Of a stretch of 61,924 nucleotides of DNA, positions 26,047-35,385 are shown one piece after another. Source of the stretch: Flavobacteriales bacterium UBA1694 (GTDB lineage: Bacteria; Bacteroidota; Bacteroidia; Flavobacteriales; Weeksellaceae); contig DCJS01000038.1 of assembly GCA_002319955.1 (NCBI GenBank), forward strand, positions 9,630 to 71,553. Reading direction: 5' to 3'. Under the pieces are notes generated by a model. The model made no database searches and was not told the DNA's origin. It was given only the letters and a program-made list of their open reading frames with translations. The position numbers and the translations under genes were made by a program. How positions within the stretch are numbered: position 1 is the stretch's first letter; every line of letters begins with the position of its first letter.

Positions 26047-27600
26047 ATGAGGAAATTTACACAAATTTTTACAGTATCCCTTTCCCTTGCTGTGGGCGTC
26101 GTAGCCGCACAAAATCAGCAGGCTACGGTTGATAAAATCATGAAAGAAACCTATGAAAACTCTCAACTTGAGTCTCTAGCGTTTGAACTATTAGACGGTA
26201 TTGGACCTAGACTTGTAGGCAGTCCAAAGATGCAGCAGGCGCACGATTGGGCCGTCGCTAAGTTCGGCACTTGGGGCATAAAAGCCACAAACGAGCAGTG
26301 GGGCGAATGGAAATCATGGGAACGAGGGACTTCCTCTACCACCATGGTTTATCCGTACGTAAAATCCTTAGAAGCAATGCAACTTGCCTTTAGTCCAGCC
26401 ACGAGCGCAAAAGGCGTCACGGCAGAGGTCATTATGCTTCCTATATTCAAAACAAAAGCAGAGTTCGAAAAGTGGCTGCCACAGGTTAAAGGAAAACTCG
26501 TGATGGTGTCTCAGTACCAACCGACAGGAAGACCAGAGGCGAACTGGAAAGAATTTGCAACGGAAGAGTCTTATAAAGCCTACGTCGAGAGATCGCAAGC
26601 CCAGAATAAGGCCTGGAATGAAAGCCTTGGCGTTATGGGACTTTCTTGGAGAACCTTAAATAAGCCTTTTGAAGAGGCGGGCGCTGCAGGTCTTGTATGG
26701 AGTAACTGGAGCCGTGGGTTTGGTGTAAATAAAATATTCTCCGCAGGAACTAAGAAGATTCCTGTGGTCGATGTATCCTTAGAAGATTACGGACAACTCT
26801 ACCGTTTACTTGAAAACGGAATCACGCCAAAACTAACGATCAACACCTCGAGCAAGGACCATGGTATGGCCCCTACGTTCAACACGGTGGCTGAAATCAA
26901 AGGAACAGAAAAACCAAACGAATACATAATTCTTTCCGCTCACCTTGATTCTTGGGATGGCGGAACGGGTGCAACCGACAACGGTACAGGAACCATTACC
27001 ATGATGGAAGTGGCCAGAATCCTTAAAAAGCACTACCCTAACCCAAAGCGGACCATTATTGTCGGACTATGGGGAAGTGAGGAGCAGGGACTAAACGGCT
27101 CACGCGGGTATGTGTCTGCCCACAAAGACCAAATGGACGGAATTCAAGCCGTATTTAACCAAGACAACGGAACCGGACGGATTCAAAACGTGAGCGGGCA
27201 AGGATTCTTAAACGCCTACGATTATTTAGGCCGTTGGTTTAGTGCTGCCCCGTCAAAGCTTACACGAGGAATTAACTTCACTTTCCCAGGAACGCCTGGC
27301 GGGGGAGGAAGTGACCACGCGTCGTTTGTTGCCGCAGGAGCCCCAGCCTTCATGTTAGGCTCTTTAAATTGGGCTTACGGGAACTACACGTGGCACACCC
27401 AAAGAGACACGTATGATAAAATTGTCTTCGATGATGTAAAATCAAATGTGGCATTAATTTCAATCTTGACCTACATGGCAAGTGAAGATCCAGAAAAATC
27501 TTCCAATCAAAAAATAAACCTTCCAATCAATCCACGAACAGGGAACGTGATGGAATGGCCTAAAGTCGTTGAACCTACCCGCAAAGGAGGACTTGACTAA
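26047..27600 (+). CDS. Secreted M28-family metallopeptidase
   Basis: A 517-residue exported zinc peptidase. The signal peptide (about residues 1-21, ending VVAAQ) is followed by a prodomain-like region, an inserted PA-like domain (about 110-265) and the M28 catalytic core: ILSAHLDSWDGGTGATDNGTG gives the first His and Asp ligands, GSEEQGLNGS the catalytic Glu pair, QDNGTGR the next Asp and WHTQRDTYD the last His. It probably degrades peptides in the periplasm or outside. Single-gene unit, divergent from the aminopeptidase P gene. Confidence 0.93.
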   Translation: MRKFTQIFTVSLSLAVGVVAAQNQQATVDKIMKETYENSQLESLAFELLDGIGPRLVGSPKMQQAHDWAVAKFGTWGIKATNEQWGEWKSWERGTSSTTMVYPYVKSLEAMQLAFSPATSAKGVTAEVIMLPIFKTKAEFEKWLPQVKGKLVMVSQYQPTGRPEANWKEFATEESYKAYVERSQAQNKAWNESLGVMGLSWRTLNKPFEEAGAAGLVWSNWSRGFGVNKIFSAGTKKIPVVDVSLEDYGQLYRLLENGITPKLTINTSSKDHGMAPTFNTVAEIKGTEKPNEYIILSAHLDSWDGGTGATDNGTGTITMMEVARILKKHYPNPKRTIIVGLWGSEEQGLNGSRGYVSAHKDQMDGIQAVFNQDNGTGRIQNVSGQGFLNAYDYLGRWFSAAPSKLTRGINFTFPGTPGGGGSDHASFVAAGAPAFMLGSLNWAYGNYTWHTQRDTYDKIVFDDVKSNVALISILTYMASEDPEKSSNQKINLPINPRTGNVMEWPKVVEPTRKGGLD

Positions 27601-27620
27601 GTCGCTTATTTAAAATAGAG

Positions 27621-27659
27621 AATCCGCCTAATTTCAAGAAATTAAGGCGGATTTTTTTT
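27621..27659 (+). terminator. Intrinsic terminator after M28 peptidase gene
   Basis: Stem AATCCGCCT with AGGCGGATT plus inner AT pairs, then eight T. Confidence 0.88.
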
Positions 27660-27728
27660 GCCCTAAATTCTCTAGAACGCTTGCGCCCTAAGGATTCGAA
27701 AAGGGAATAGTTCTTGGCCTTATTAAAC

Positions 27729-27759
27729 TTTGCCTTTTCATTAAAATCCCTTAACTTTG
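27729..27759 (+). promoter_or_regulatory. Promoter of pruA
   Basis: TTTG at 27729-27732, 19-base spacer, TAACTTTG at 27752-27759; leader about 28 nt. Confidence 0.75.
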
Positions 27760-27791
27760 TAAAACTTCATTTAATTTAAATCAATACAAAT

Positions 27792-29417
27792 ATGTCTAAA
27801 GCTATTTCTCAGGTGCCATTCGCAGTGAATGAACCGGTAAGAACTTACGAACCAGGATCTGCGCAGGTTAAATCCCTCATTGCCACCTATAAGAAAATGT
27901 GGAAAGAAAAAGTGGCTATCCCAATGGTCATTGGTGGAAAAGAAATTACCACGAAAACCGAAGTGAGAATCTCCTCACCACAGGACCACAAGCACGACCT
28001 TGGGGTTTATTACCAAGGGAACATGAAACACGTGGACAGCGCCATTAAAGCGGCCCTTGATGCAAAAGAAAAATGGAATGCTCTTGGATGGGAACACCGC
28101 GCAGCGATCTTCTTAAAAGCAGCCGATCTTCTTGCTGGACCGTACCGTGACAAGCTAAATGCGGCCACCATGATTGGGCAAGGCAAAAATGTGCACCAAG
28201 CTGAAATTGATGCCGCTTGCGAATTCATCGATTTTTTACGTTTTAACGTGGAATTCATGACCGAACTTTACAGCGAACAACCGGTGTCTGACGAAGGCAT
28301 TTGGAACCGTTCAGAATACAGACCACTCGAAGGATTTTGTTTTGCAATTACCCCGTTTAACTTTACGGCAATTGCAGGAAACCTTCCAACTTGTATGGCT
28401 CTAATGGGGAATGTCGTCGTATGGAAGCCCTCTAACATGCAAATTTACTCGGCTACCGTTATTATGGAAGTCTTAACTGAGGCAGGTCTTCCTGCCGGTG
28501 TTATTAACATGGTCTTTACAGACGGGGCACAAACGGCCAAGCAAGTTCTTGCCCATCCTGATTTTGCAGGTCTTCACTTTACGGGATCTACGCCTGTATT
28601 CCAGAGTATGTGGAAAACAATTGGAGCAAATATTGACCAGTACAAAACCTACCCAAGAATTGTCGGAGAAACTGGTGGAAAAGACTTTGTCATGGTCCAC
28701 CCTTCCGCTAATGTCGAGGCTGTTGCCACGGCCCTTGTAAGAGGTGCTTTTGAATACCAGGGACAAAAATGTTCTGCGGCTTCAAGAGCGTATATTCCTA
28801 AATCCCTTTGGAAAGACGTTAAAAAAGTAATGGACGCGCAATTAAAGACTGTAAAAGTCGGTTCTCCAGAGGATCCTTCCAACTTTGTAAACGCTGTAAT
28901 CGACCAAAAATCCTTTGATAAATGCAAAGGGTATATTGAGAGAGCACAAGCTTCAAAATCCGCTAAAGTCGTTTTCGGAGGGCAGTGTGACTCTAAAAAA
29001 GGCTGGTTTGTTCACCCTACGGTTATCGAAACCACCGATCCTCAATATGAAAGTATTGTTGAAGAAATTTTCGGCCCAATTCTAACTGTTTACATCTACG
29101 AAGATAAAGCTTGGGAAGAAACCCTAGAGCTTGTGGACCAAACATCACCTTACTCTTTAACAGGAGCAATTTTCGCGCAAGACCGTTACGCGATCGCAGA
29201 AGCCTACCACGCGCTTGAAAACGCTTCAGGTAACTTCTACATCAACGATAAACCAACAGGTGCTGTCGTAGGTCAGCAGCCCTTTGGAGGCGCAAGAGCT
29301 TCTGGAACAAACGACAAAGCAGGCTCCAAGATGAATCTTCTTCGTTGGGTGTCTGCGCGCTCAATAAAAGAAACCTTTGTATCGCCAAAAGATTACAAAT
29401 ACCCATTTTTAGGCTAA
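27792..29417 (+). CDS. pruA: L-glutamate gamma-semialdehyde dehydrogenase (P5C dehydrogenase)
   Basis: NAD-dependent enzyme of proline breakdown that oxidises glutamate semialdehyde to glutamate. The 541-residue stand-alone protein is an ALDH with the P5CDH-specific opening (PFAVNEPVRTYEPGS), cofactor segments ITPFNFTAIAGNL and FTGSTPVFQSMWK, the glutamate of VGETGGKDF and the catalytic cysteine of YQGQKCSAAS (Cys327). The C-terminal INDKPTGAVVGQQPFGG is typical. No proline dehydrogenase gene is adjacent. It has a consensus promoter and a terminator, so it is a single-gene unit. Confidence 0.96.
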   Translation: MSKAISQVPFAVNEPVRTYEPGSAQVKSLIATYKKMWKEKVAIPMVIGGKEITTKTEVRISSPQDHKHDLGVYYQGNMKHVDSAIKAALDAKEKWNALGWEHRAAIFLKAADLLAGPYRDKLNAATMIGQGKNVHQAEIDAACEFIDFLRFNVEFMTELYSEQPVSDEGIWNRSEYRPLEGFCFAITPFNFTAIAGNLPTCMALMGNVVVWKPSNMQIYSATVIMEVLTEAGLPAGVINMVFTDGAQTAKQVLAHPDFAGLHFTGSTPVFQSMWKTIGANIDQYKTYPRIVGETGGKDFVMVHPSANVEAVATALVRGAFEYQGQKCSAASRAYIPKSLWKDVKKVMDAQLKTVKVGSPEDPSNFVNAVIDQKSFDKCKGYIERAQASKSAKVVFGGQCDSKKGWFVHPTVIETTDPQYESIVEEIFGPILTVYIYEDKAWEETLELVDQTSPYSLTGAIFAQDRYAIAEAYHALENASGNFYINDKPTGAVVGQQPFGGARASGTNDKAGSKMNLLRWVSARSIKETFVSPKDYKYPFLG

Positions 29418-29440
29418 GCCTATTAATGCAACATTCTTTG

Positions 29441-29473
29441 AGCCGCTTCCTATACTAGGGAGCGGCTTTTTGT
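29441..29473 (+). terminator. Intrinsic terminator after pruA
   Basis: Ten-bp stem (29441-29450 with 29458-29467, one G-T pair) followed by T-run. Confidence 0.85.
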
Positions 29474-29549
29474 TGTTATAAGGTCGAATTTCAAGAGTCT
29501 TGAAACTTTAGCATAGTATTTGAACCACTAGAGCAAAAGAACCCCTATT

Positions 29550-30035
29550 ATGAAATTCCTTAGTCTTACGACTGGTTTACTACTGGCTCTCACCGCCTGT
29601 CAACCAAAGCCGACCCAACCGACAGAAGATCCAGCGGATACCATTACCTCAGCCGCCCTCGAGGATTCATCTACTGCCCAGACCCTAGCTCTTGGGGACA
29701 CCACGCAGAACGCCCTAGATTGGCAAGGAAGTTACCAGGGCACCCTTCCGTGCGCCTCATGCAGTGGGATTGAAACCACACTGACCTTAAATTTAGATAA
29801 CACCTACACCCTTCACCAAGTCTATGAAGGAGCAGAGACGGATCAAGGCCGTGAATATGAAGAAAATGGAACTCTTAAGTTCAGTCCAAACGGATCGTAT
29901 ATTACGCTTTCAGCAGAGGGATCCAATGGTTCAACGCCTGAGTTCATTTACTTTGTAGGGGAAGGCCACCTCTACCAGGTGATATCGATCAGTGATCGCG
30001 AATTTGACCCGAAGTATAAACTGACCAAGAAGTAA
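29550..30035 (+). CDS. NlpE-like copper-resistance-type lipoprotein
   Basis: A 161-residue lipoprotein with lipobox LALTAC (Cys17), a threonine/alanine-rich linker and then an NlpE N-terminal-type beta barrel: WQGSYQGTLPCASCSGIETTLTL, where the CxxC pair is Cys68 and Cys71, followed by YTLHQVYEG and LYQVISISDREF. In enterobacteria NlpE senses surface contact and copper stress; here no Cpx system is visible, so the role is unknown beyond an envelope lipoprotein. Stand-alone gene ending at a bidirectional terminator. Confidence 0.88.
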   Translation: MKFLSLTTGLLLALTACQPKPTQPTEDPADTITSAALEDSSTAQTLALGDTTQNALDWQGSYQGTLPCASCSGIETTLTLNLDNTYTLHQVYEGAETDQGREYEENGTLKFSPNGSYITLSAEGSNGSTPEFIYFVGEGHLYQVISISDREFDPKYKLTKK

Positions 30036-30065
30036 AAAATAAGTAGTACAACCCCTAAGTAAATA

Positions 30066-30097
30066 ACACCTTGATTGTAAAAATCAAGGTGTTCTTT
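30066..30097. terminator. Bidirectional terminator between NlpE-like gene and fabH
   Basis: Eleven-bp stem (30066-30076 with 30082-30092) between convergent genes; short T/A runs. Confidence 0.75.
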
Positions 30098-30119
30098 AGT
30101 TTCTCTAAAAGCGCTGCAT

Positions 30120-31148
30120 TTAATAGACAAGCAGCACACTTCCCCACGTAAATCCACTTCCAAAAGCGGTAAGTAGAACTAAGTCTCCCCGCTTCGCCTT
30201 CCCTTCACTTACAGCCTCTGAAAAGGCTAAAGGAATTGAAGCAGCCGTGGTATTTCCATACTTCTGAATGTTGTTAAAAACCTGATCATCCTTAAGTCCT
30301 AGTTTCTTTTGCACGAATTGAGCAATACGTAAATTGGCTTGGTGTGGAATAAATAGATCGAGATCTTCCAAGGTCTTTCCAGCCGATTCTAGTGCCTCAA
30401 GCATGGATTCTGGAAAACGGGTTACGGCGTGTTTGAAAACAAAATTCCCGTTCATATTAGGGTAAATTTCTGCGTTGGTTACCGCCTCGGGTTCAAGACG
30501 CATGCGGTCGCTCCAACCGAATTTTGAACCCGGGAATTTAGTAGAAAGCTCCTCAGCATGTTTTCCCTCAGAATGCATGTTGAAGGCAAGCACATCCCCT
30601 TTCTCATGGTCGCTCGCTTTGGATAAGATGACCGCTCCAGCCCCATCGCCAAAAATTACGGAGACGCCTCGACCTTCATCTGAGAAGTCGAGCCCAAAGG
30701 AATGCACTTCTGCGCCAACGACTAAAATATTCTTGTAAGTGCCTGATTTAATAAACGCATTGGCCACACTTAAGGCGTAGATAAAACCTGAACATTGGTT
30801 TCTGACATCTAAAGCGCCAATGGTATCACAGCCCAAAGCTTCTTGGATTTGCACGCCGCACCCTGGGAAAAAGTAGTCCGGAGACAACGTTGCAAAAATG
30901 ATAAAATCAAGATCTTTTGCCGTCAAGCCGGCATTTTCTAGAGCCATTTCGCTGGCTTTTAGACCTAAATAGGAAGTCGTTTCCTGAGCATCGTTGCGCT
31001 CCTTACGGTGTCGACGCTCCTTAATTCCGGTACGCTCGGTGATCCACTCGTCGCTCGTGGTCATTATTTTTGATAGGTCCTCATTGGTCACCACATTTTC
31101 TGGTACATAGTGTCCGGTTCCTTTAATGATGCTTCGTATCATATTCAT
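30120..31148 (-). CDS. fabH: Beta-ketoacyl-ACP synthase III-type enzyme
   Basis: Thiolase-fold condensing enzyme that starts fatty acid chains from acyl-CoA and malonyl-ACP, or a paralog making a special 3-oxoacyl product. The 342-residue protein has the complete triad: Cys119 in RNQCSGF, His269 in IPHQANLRI and Asn299 in YGNTTAAS. It stands alone, not in a plsX-fabH-rpmF group, so it may be an extra copy. Starts at 31148 or 31142 are both possible. A 380-bp non-coding region lies upstream. Confidence 0.93.
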   Translation of the reverse strand: MNMIRSIIKGTGHYVPENVVTNEDLSKIMTTSDEWITERTGIKERRHRKERNDAQETTSYLGLKASEMALENAGLTAKDLDFIIFATLSPDYFFPGCGVQIQEALGCDTIGALDVRNQCSGFIYALSVANAFIKSGTYKNILVVGAEVHSFGLDFSDEGRGVSVIFGDGAGAVILSKASDHEKGDVLAFNMHSEGKHAEELSTKFPGSKFGWSDRMRLEPEAVTNAEIYPNMNGNFVFKHAVTRFPESMLEALESAGKTLEDLDLFIPHQANLRIAQFVQKKLGLKDDQVFNNIQKYGNTTAASIPLAFSEAVSEGKAKRGDLVLLTAFGSGFTWGSVLLVY

Positions 31149-31466
31149 TTGTTGGTTTATCGATCTAGTGAATTCTGTAAGTCTTATCTCGCGCTCCAGT
31201 CAATGGACTTTCACGTGCTTGTGTCGGTTTAAAAAAAAGAAATCTCTCTTTAGTTCAACCCGACATTCCCTTGTAAATATAAGAAAAAAAAACACGCGCC
31301 CTCAGAGCTATCGCCCATGCTTTCTTATCGGCTAGCCCTAAGAAGCTCTTCCACTAGTAGGCCGTAGCCCCAAATTTCAGTACTTTAAAGCGTGAACTTT
31401 CCTACTCTACCTGTAAGGTTCTAAGCACTTTAGAGGAAATCCCACATTTTTTTTGGCGAGTTTGCC
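31149..31466. other. Intergenic region between fabH and corA
   Basis: No gene recognised. A near-consensus -7 box TATATTTA for fabH lies at 31274-31281 on the minus strand, implying a 120-nt leader. GTCGG (31223-31227) and CCGAC (31258-31262) form a widely spaced inverted repeat. Nothing else stands out. Confidence 0.4.
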
Positions 31467-31474
31467 TATTTTTG
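31467..31474 (+). promoter_or_regulatory. Promoter -7 box of corA-like gene
   Basis: TATTTTTG, about 52 bases before the ATG at 31527; no -33 at N19. Confidence 0.45.
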
Positions 31475-31526
31475 TATTAAATTAGTTCCGAGCAATTTTC
31501 TAAACTCTTAAAATGCAGAATGCCCT

Positions 31527-32426
31527 ATGCCTAGTGAATCGCTGTACAAAAACGAAAAGTCTGAATGGCTCGATTTTGAAAATCCAAGCAGAGACGATTT
31601 AGAAACCTTACATAGGGACTTTGGTATAGACCATCTGCTTCTAGATGATGTAATGGATCCTAACCATTTACCAAAATACGAAGTGGATGAAAAGCTCGAG
31701 TTTTTCTTACTTCGGGAAAGCGTGGATTCTAAAAATCATGCCCACCATACCATAAGCTATGTGTCCTCGAGCCTCGGGGTATTTTTAGTCGATTCAAAAC
31801 TTATTACAGTTCATCAGAGCAAAAGCAATTGCATCCGAAATGTAAGAGAACAACTCGAAGCGCCAGGCAAAACCTATCGGGCGCAAGAGATTCTTTTAAA
31901 ACTTGCCGTGGACGTTATCAAAAGTTTTGATGGCAAATCCCAAGAACTCTTCGAACTCATAAATAAAAAAGAAGATCAGATTTTTCTAAGAAAGGCCGAC
32001 CGGGCAATCCAACTTCGCGAGCTCTATAAACTAAAGCGCAAGATTGGACTTAGTGTCCGCATCCTAAATAACTTCTCCCAGTGGATTGAGAAATTCTCCA
32101 ATCTGGACCTTTCCACCACCAAAGCTACCGACCTTCATGATAAATATGTGGATGTCATGGCTGATTTTGAGCACCTGCAGTCTCAAATCACCAGCCTCAT
32201 ATCCCTATTTTTAGCCATTGCCGATCAGAAAGCGAATTATGTCATGAAAGTTCTTGCCATTTACTCCATGTACTTTCTTCCTCTAAGTTTTATTGTGGGA
32301 CTCTACGGCATGAACTTTAAACACATGCCAGAGCTCAATAGCCCTTATGGGTATATTGGGGTTTTGACTGCCATGGCAATCCTCGTAGGCATCACGTACA
32401 TTTATGTGAAGCGGCGCAAATGGTAG
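31527..32426 (+). CDS. corA: CorA-family divalent metal ion transporter
   Basis: Pentameric inner-membrane magnesium (or cobalt/zinc) channel. The 299-residue protein has the large cytoplasmic domain (about residues 1-235), long stalk helix (LRELYKLKRKIGLSVRIL...) and two C-terminal membrane helices with the signature GMN at residues 261-263 in the selectivity loop (YGMNFKHMPE). The basic tail VKRRKW is typical. It is somewhat shorter than E. coli CorA but normal for the family. Converges with the SDR gene, 3 bp apart. Confidence 0.95.
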   Translation: MPSESLYKNEKSEWLDFENPSRDDLETLHRDFGIDHLLLDDVMDPNHLPKYEVDEKLEFFLLRESVDSKNHAHHTISYVSSSLGVFLVDSKLITVHQSKSNCIRNVREQLEAPGKTYRAQEILLKLAVDVIKSFDGKSQELFELINKKEDQIFLRKADRAIQLRELYKLKRKIGLSVRILNNFSQWIEKFSNLDLSTTKATDLHDKYVDVMADFEHLQSQITSLISLFLAIADQKANYVMKVLAIYSMYFLPLSFIVGLYGMNFKHMPELNSPYGYIGVLTAMAILVGITYIYVKRRKW

Positions 32427-32429
32427 GTC

Positions 32430-33242
32430 CTATTTTGTGGCGCGTCCTGTAAACCCCGTCATCGTGTCGTAGATTCCAAACCCATCGCGCATCACCCATT
32501 CATAGAGTCTTTGAGGCAAAATTCCTTGCGAAAGCCGAATAAACCAGTACGGTAAAGGCAAAGCAAGAAGCGCCGTTTGCTTTTCAATGGCACGCATAAT
32601 TTTCTCAGAGGTTTTTTCCGGATCAAGAATGGGTAACACTTTGGATTTTACCCCGTCAAACATGCCTGTATTAATGAAAAACGGCATAATCGTCGTTAAA
32701 TGCACCTGAGTTTTAAGTTCCTGCATCTCGAGACGAAGACTGTCACTCCAACCTACCACAGCCCACTTAGAGGCAGCATACACAGCCATCTTGGGGTTTG
32801 CTATGAGACCCGCAGAGGATGCAATATTACATATCGAGCCGCTTTTCTGAGCGATCATCTCCCCCAGTAGCGCCCTAGTAAGAAGCATAGGCCCAAGTGA
32901 ATTAACCTCCATGGAGCGCTCAATGTGACTCACTGTATTTTCATGAAAATAACCCTTAAAGACGACTCCCGCGTTGTTTATAAGAACATCCACTACCCCA
33001 TGCTCTTGCAAAACGCGCTGGGCAGTCTGAGAAATCTGCTCCGGCACTGAAACATCCACCTTATACGTATAGACCTTCCCCTCAAATTGCTGAAATTCTT
33101 TAGAAACCTCAGAAGCAGCCTGTTCATTTAGATCCCAAATGATAAGCGCTTTACAGCCCCGTTCAAGACTTTTGCGTCCCATTATTTTACCGATTCCTGA
33201 GGCCCCACCGGTAATGAGGACCGTTTTATTTTCAAAGTTCAT
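32430..33242 (-). CDS. Short-chain dehydrogenase/reductase
   Basis: A classical SDR of 270 residues: cofactor motif TGGASGIG (11-18), NNAG (89-92), catalytic Ser in ASSAG (142-143) and YAASK (Tyr155, Lys159). The C-terminal part has a hydrophobic segment and an unusually long tail, as in membrane-associated retinol- or fatty-alcohol-type dehydrogenases. Its divergent neighbour is an aldehyde dehydrogenase; alcohol-to-acid conversion by the pair is plausible but inferred. Confidence 0.9.
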   Translation of the reverse strand: MNFENKTVLITGGASGIGKIMGRKSLERGCKALIIWDLNEQAASEVSKEFQQFEGKVYTYKVDVSVPEQISQTAQRVLQEHGVVDVLINNAGVVFKGYFHENTVSHIERSMEVNSLGPMLLTRALLGEMIAQKSGSICNIASSAGLIANPKMAVYAASKWAVVGWSDSLRLEMQELKTQVHLTTIMPFFINTGMFDGVKSKVLPILDPEKTSEKIMRAIEKQTALLALPLPYWFIRLSQGILPQRLYEWVMRDGFGIYDTMTGFTGRATK

Positions 33243-33314
33243 TTTGTTTTCCTATTTGGTTATTAAAAGAATGGGCGAAAATTCGCTATTTTTACCCTTT
33301 AGCTTATAAATCTA

Positions 33315-34682
33315 ATGAAAACCACAGAGATAATCCGCGCGCAAAGAACTTTTTTTCAATCGCATAAAACGAAAGATTTAAAATTCAGAAGAATTCAGCT
33401 CGAGCTGCTTCTTTCCATGTTAAAAAAGAATGAGGCCTTACTTTATCAGGCCATTGAAAAGGATTTTGGCAAATCGCCATTTGACACCTTTACTACGGAA
33501 CTTTCCATGGTCTACAGCGAGATTAACTACTACCTTAAAAACCTTTCATCCCTCGCTCGAGCAAGGCGGGTCTCCACGAATATAGCAAACCTTCCAGCCA
33601 GCAGCCGCATCCTTAGCGAGCCCTTAGGCTGCGTTTTAGTAATGGCCCCTTGGAATTACCCAATTCAACTTGCCCTTTGCCCTGCCATTGCAGCGATGGC
33701 CGCTGGAAACACGCTAACCCTTAAGCCCAGTGAACACGCGCCGCACACGATGGCTCAGCTCGCGAATCTGATTAATAGCACCTTCTCATCCCATTACTTC
33801 TACTGCGCAGAGGGAGCAATTGAATGTTCAAGCGCCCTTTTAGACTTCAAATGGGATAAGATCTTTTTTACGGGAAGCTCCAAAGTAGGCCAGATTGTCT
33901 ACCAAGCGGCGGCTAAGCATTTAACCCCGGTCGTTCTTGAACTTGGCGGAAAATCCCCTGCCATTGTTACGCGCTCCTGCAATTTAAAAGTCGCTGCAAA
34001 ACGGATCGTTTGGGGCAAATTTTTAAATGCGGGTCAAACCTGCGTTGCACCGGATTACATCCTTGTGGATAAGGCGGTTGAATCCGAGTTTTTGGCGCAT
34101 GCAGCCCATTACCTCAAGCTTTTTTGCTACGAGCCCCAAAGCCCGCATTATACCCGGATTATTTCGGTCTCTCATTTTAAACGCCTTGAAGCGCTTCTTG
34201 AAGGTCAGTCCATTTATTATGGGGGAACTCTTAAAGAGGAGTCCCTCTACTTTGAGCCCACCATCTTAAGGGATGTAGCGCTGAGTAGCCCCATAATGCA
34301 AGAAGAAATTTTCGGACCAATTCTCCCGGTAATTTCATTCAACTCTTACAACGAGGCACTCTCTACGGTACTACAGGGGGAAAAACCGCTAGCCGCCTAC
34401 CTCTTTTCTGAGAAAGCCGACGAAAAAAAGGCCTTTTTGACCCAGCTTTCCTTTGGTGGCGGCTGCATCAATGATGTCGTGATGCACCTAACCAATCCAA
34501 ATTTGCCCTTTGGCGGTGTGGGAAATTCTGGACTAGGCAATTACCACGGTGCGTCTGGCTTTAAGGCGTTCTCTCATGAGAAATCTATTTTAAAACGCGT
34601 CACTTGGGGGGAACCCTCTATCAAGTACCCGCCCTACTCACCAGCCAAACTTCAATGGATAAAAAGACTTTTCCAAGTCTAG
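33315..34682 (+). CDS. Aldehyde dehydrogenase (class 3 / fatty aldehyde type)
   Basis: A 455-residue ALDH with catalytic Cys243 (NAGQTCVAPDY) and the general-base Glu209 (LELGGKSP). The opening (IIRAQRTFFQSHKTKD), the PWNYPIQLAL motif and the short length without the usual N-terminal extension fit class 3 fatty-aldehyde dehydrogenases. The tail KYPPYSPAKLQWIKRL, basic and amphipathic, resembles the membrane-associating end of this class. Divergent from the SDR gene, sharing a 72-bp intergenic region, which suggests joint control. Followed by a bidirectional terminator. Confidence 0.93.
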   Translation: MKTTEIIRAQRTFFQSHKTKDLKFRRIQLELLLSMLKKNEALLYQAIEKDFGKSPFDTFTTELSMVYSEINYYLKNLSSLARARRVSTNIANLPASSRILSEPLGCVLVMAPWNYPIQLALCPAIAAMAAGNTLTLKPSEHAPHTMAQLANLINSTFSSHYFYCAEGAIECSSALLDFKWDKIFFTGSSKVGQIVYQAAAKHLTPVVLELGGKSPAIVTRSCNLKVAAKRIVWGKFLNAGQTCVAPDYILVDKAVESEFLAHAAHYLKLFCYEPQSPHYTRIISVSHFKRLEALLEGQSIYYGGTLKEESLYFEPTILRDVALSSPIMQEEIFGPILPVISFNSYNEALSTVLQGEKPLAAYLFSEKADEKKAFLTQLSFGGGCINDVVMHLTNPNLPFGGVGNSGLGNYHGASGFKAFSHEKSILKRVTWGEPSIKYPPYSPAKLQWIKRLFQV

Positions 34683-34694
34683 AAATTCCAAATA

Positions 34695-34727
34695 AAAAGG
34701 GGCTAACTTTGAAGTTAGCCCCTTTTA
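34695..34727. terminator. Bidirectional terminator between ALDH and thioredoxin lipoprotein
   Basis: A perfect 15-bp stem (34695-34709 with 34712-34726) with a 2-base nominal loop. Confidence 0.9.
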
Positions 34728-34745
34728 GTATCCGATTTTTGGCCC

Positions 34746-35333
34746 TTAAGCCTTTGGTTTCCATGCGTTGAAAAAGGCCTTGACCTTTTCAAGACTGTAG
34801 CCTTTATCTTGTTCTAAACTCCCGCTTTCCTGGGTGTGGATTTGGGTTCCATTTTTGTCAAGCACAATAAACACGGGGTATCCGTAGGTATCCCCAGGGT
34901 TCCCGTAACTTGCAAAAACCTTCTCATTCTTATTCTTAGGCGAATAATTCAGGTGGTAGTAGAGATAGTTCTGGTCAATAATTTCTTTTAATTCAGGGGT
35001 GGTTTGCACATACTGATTAAAACGAAGGCACCAGATGCACCAGTTTCCACCGGCTTGAAGGATAATGTTTTTATTTTCTTTCTGGGCTTGCACCACCAGT
35101 TCTTTGATTTTTTTCTCCGCATCCTGCGTCTCGTCGTACGGCTTAGGAAGTGCGGCCTTCTCTTTAATTTGATCTGCTTTTCGCTTCTCTGCCAGAGCTG
35201 CGCTATCTTCAACGACTTGAATAGTGTCACTAAGCCCCCTAGTAGTGACGGTGTCCGAGGTCTTCTTTTCACAAGAAAACAGGGCGAAAGTTAGAAGCCC
35301 AAGGGCTAAAATTTTACTCTTTTTCAATTTCAT
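34746..35333 (-). CDS. Thioredoxin-fold lipoprotein
   Basis: A 195-residue lipoprotein: signal peptide with lipobox FALFSC (Cys21), a charged helical linker (about 40-85) and a thioredoxin domain with active site WCIWC (Cys99, Cys102) in GGNWCIWCLRF, then GYPVFIVLDKNG carrying the cis-proline. It belongs to the DsbD-gamma/thiol-disulfide group and would reduce or isomerise disulfides in the periplasm. Divergent from the acyltransferase gene. Confidence 0.9.
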   Translation of the reverse strand: MKLKKSKILALGLLTFALFSCEKKTSDTVTTRGLSDTIQVVEDSAALAEKRKADQIKEKAALPKPYDETQDAEKKIKELVVQAQKENKNIILQAGGNWCIWCLRFNQYVQTTPELKEIIDQNYLYYHLNYSPKNKNEKVFASYGNPGDTYGYPVFIVLDKNGTQIHTQESGSLEQDKGYSLEKVKAFFNAWKPKA

Positions 35334-35349
35334 TAGGTCATATTTGAGT

Positions 35350-35357
35350 CAAAAATA
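35350..35357 (-). promoter_or_regulatory. Promoter -7 box of thioredoxin lipoprotein gene
   Basis: TATTTTTG on the minus strand, 16 bases before the ATG; leader about 12 nt. Confidence 0.5.
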
Positions 35358-35385
35358 CAGCTTTTATTTTAGTCCTTAGGCGCAC

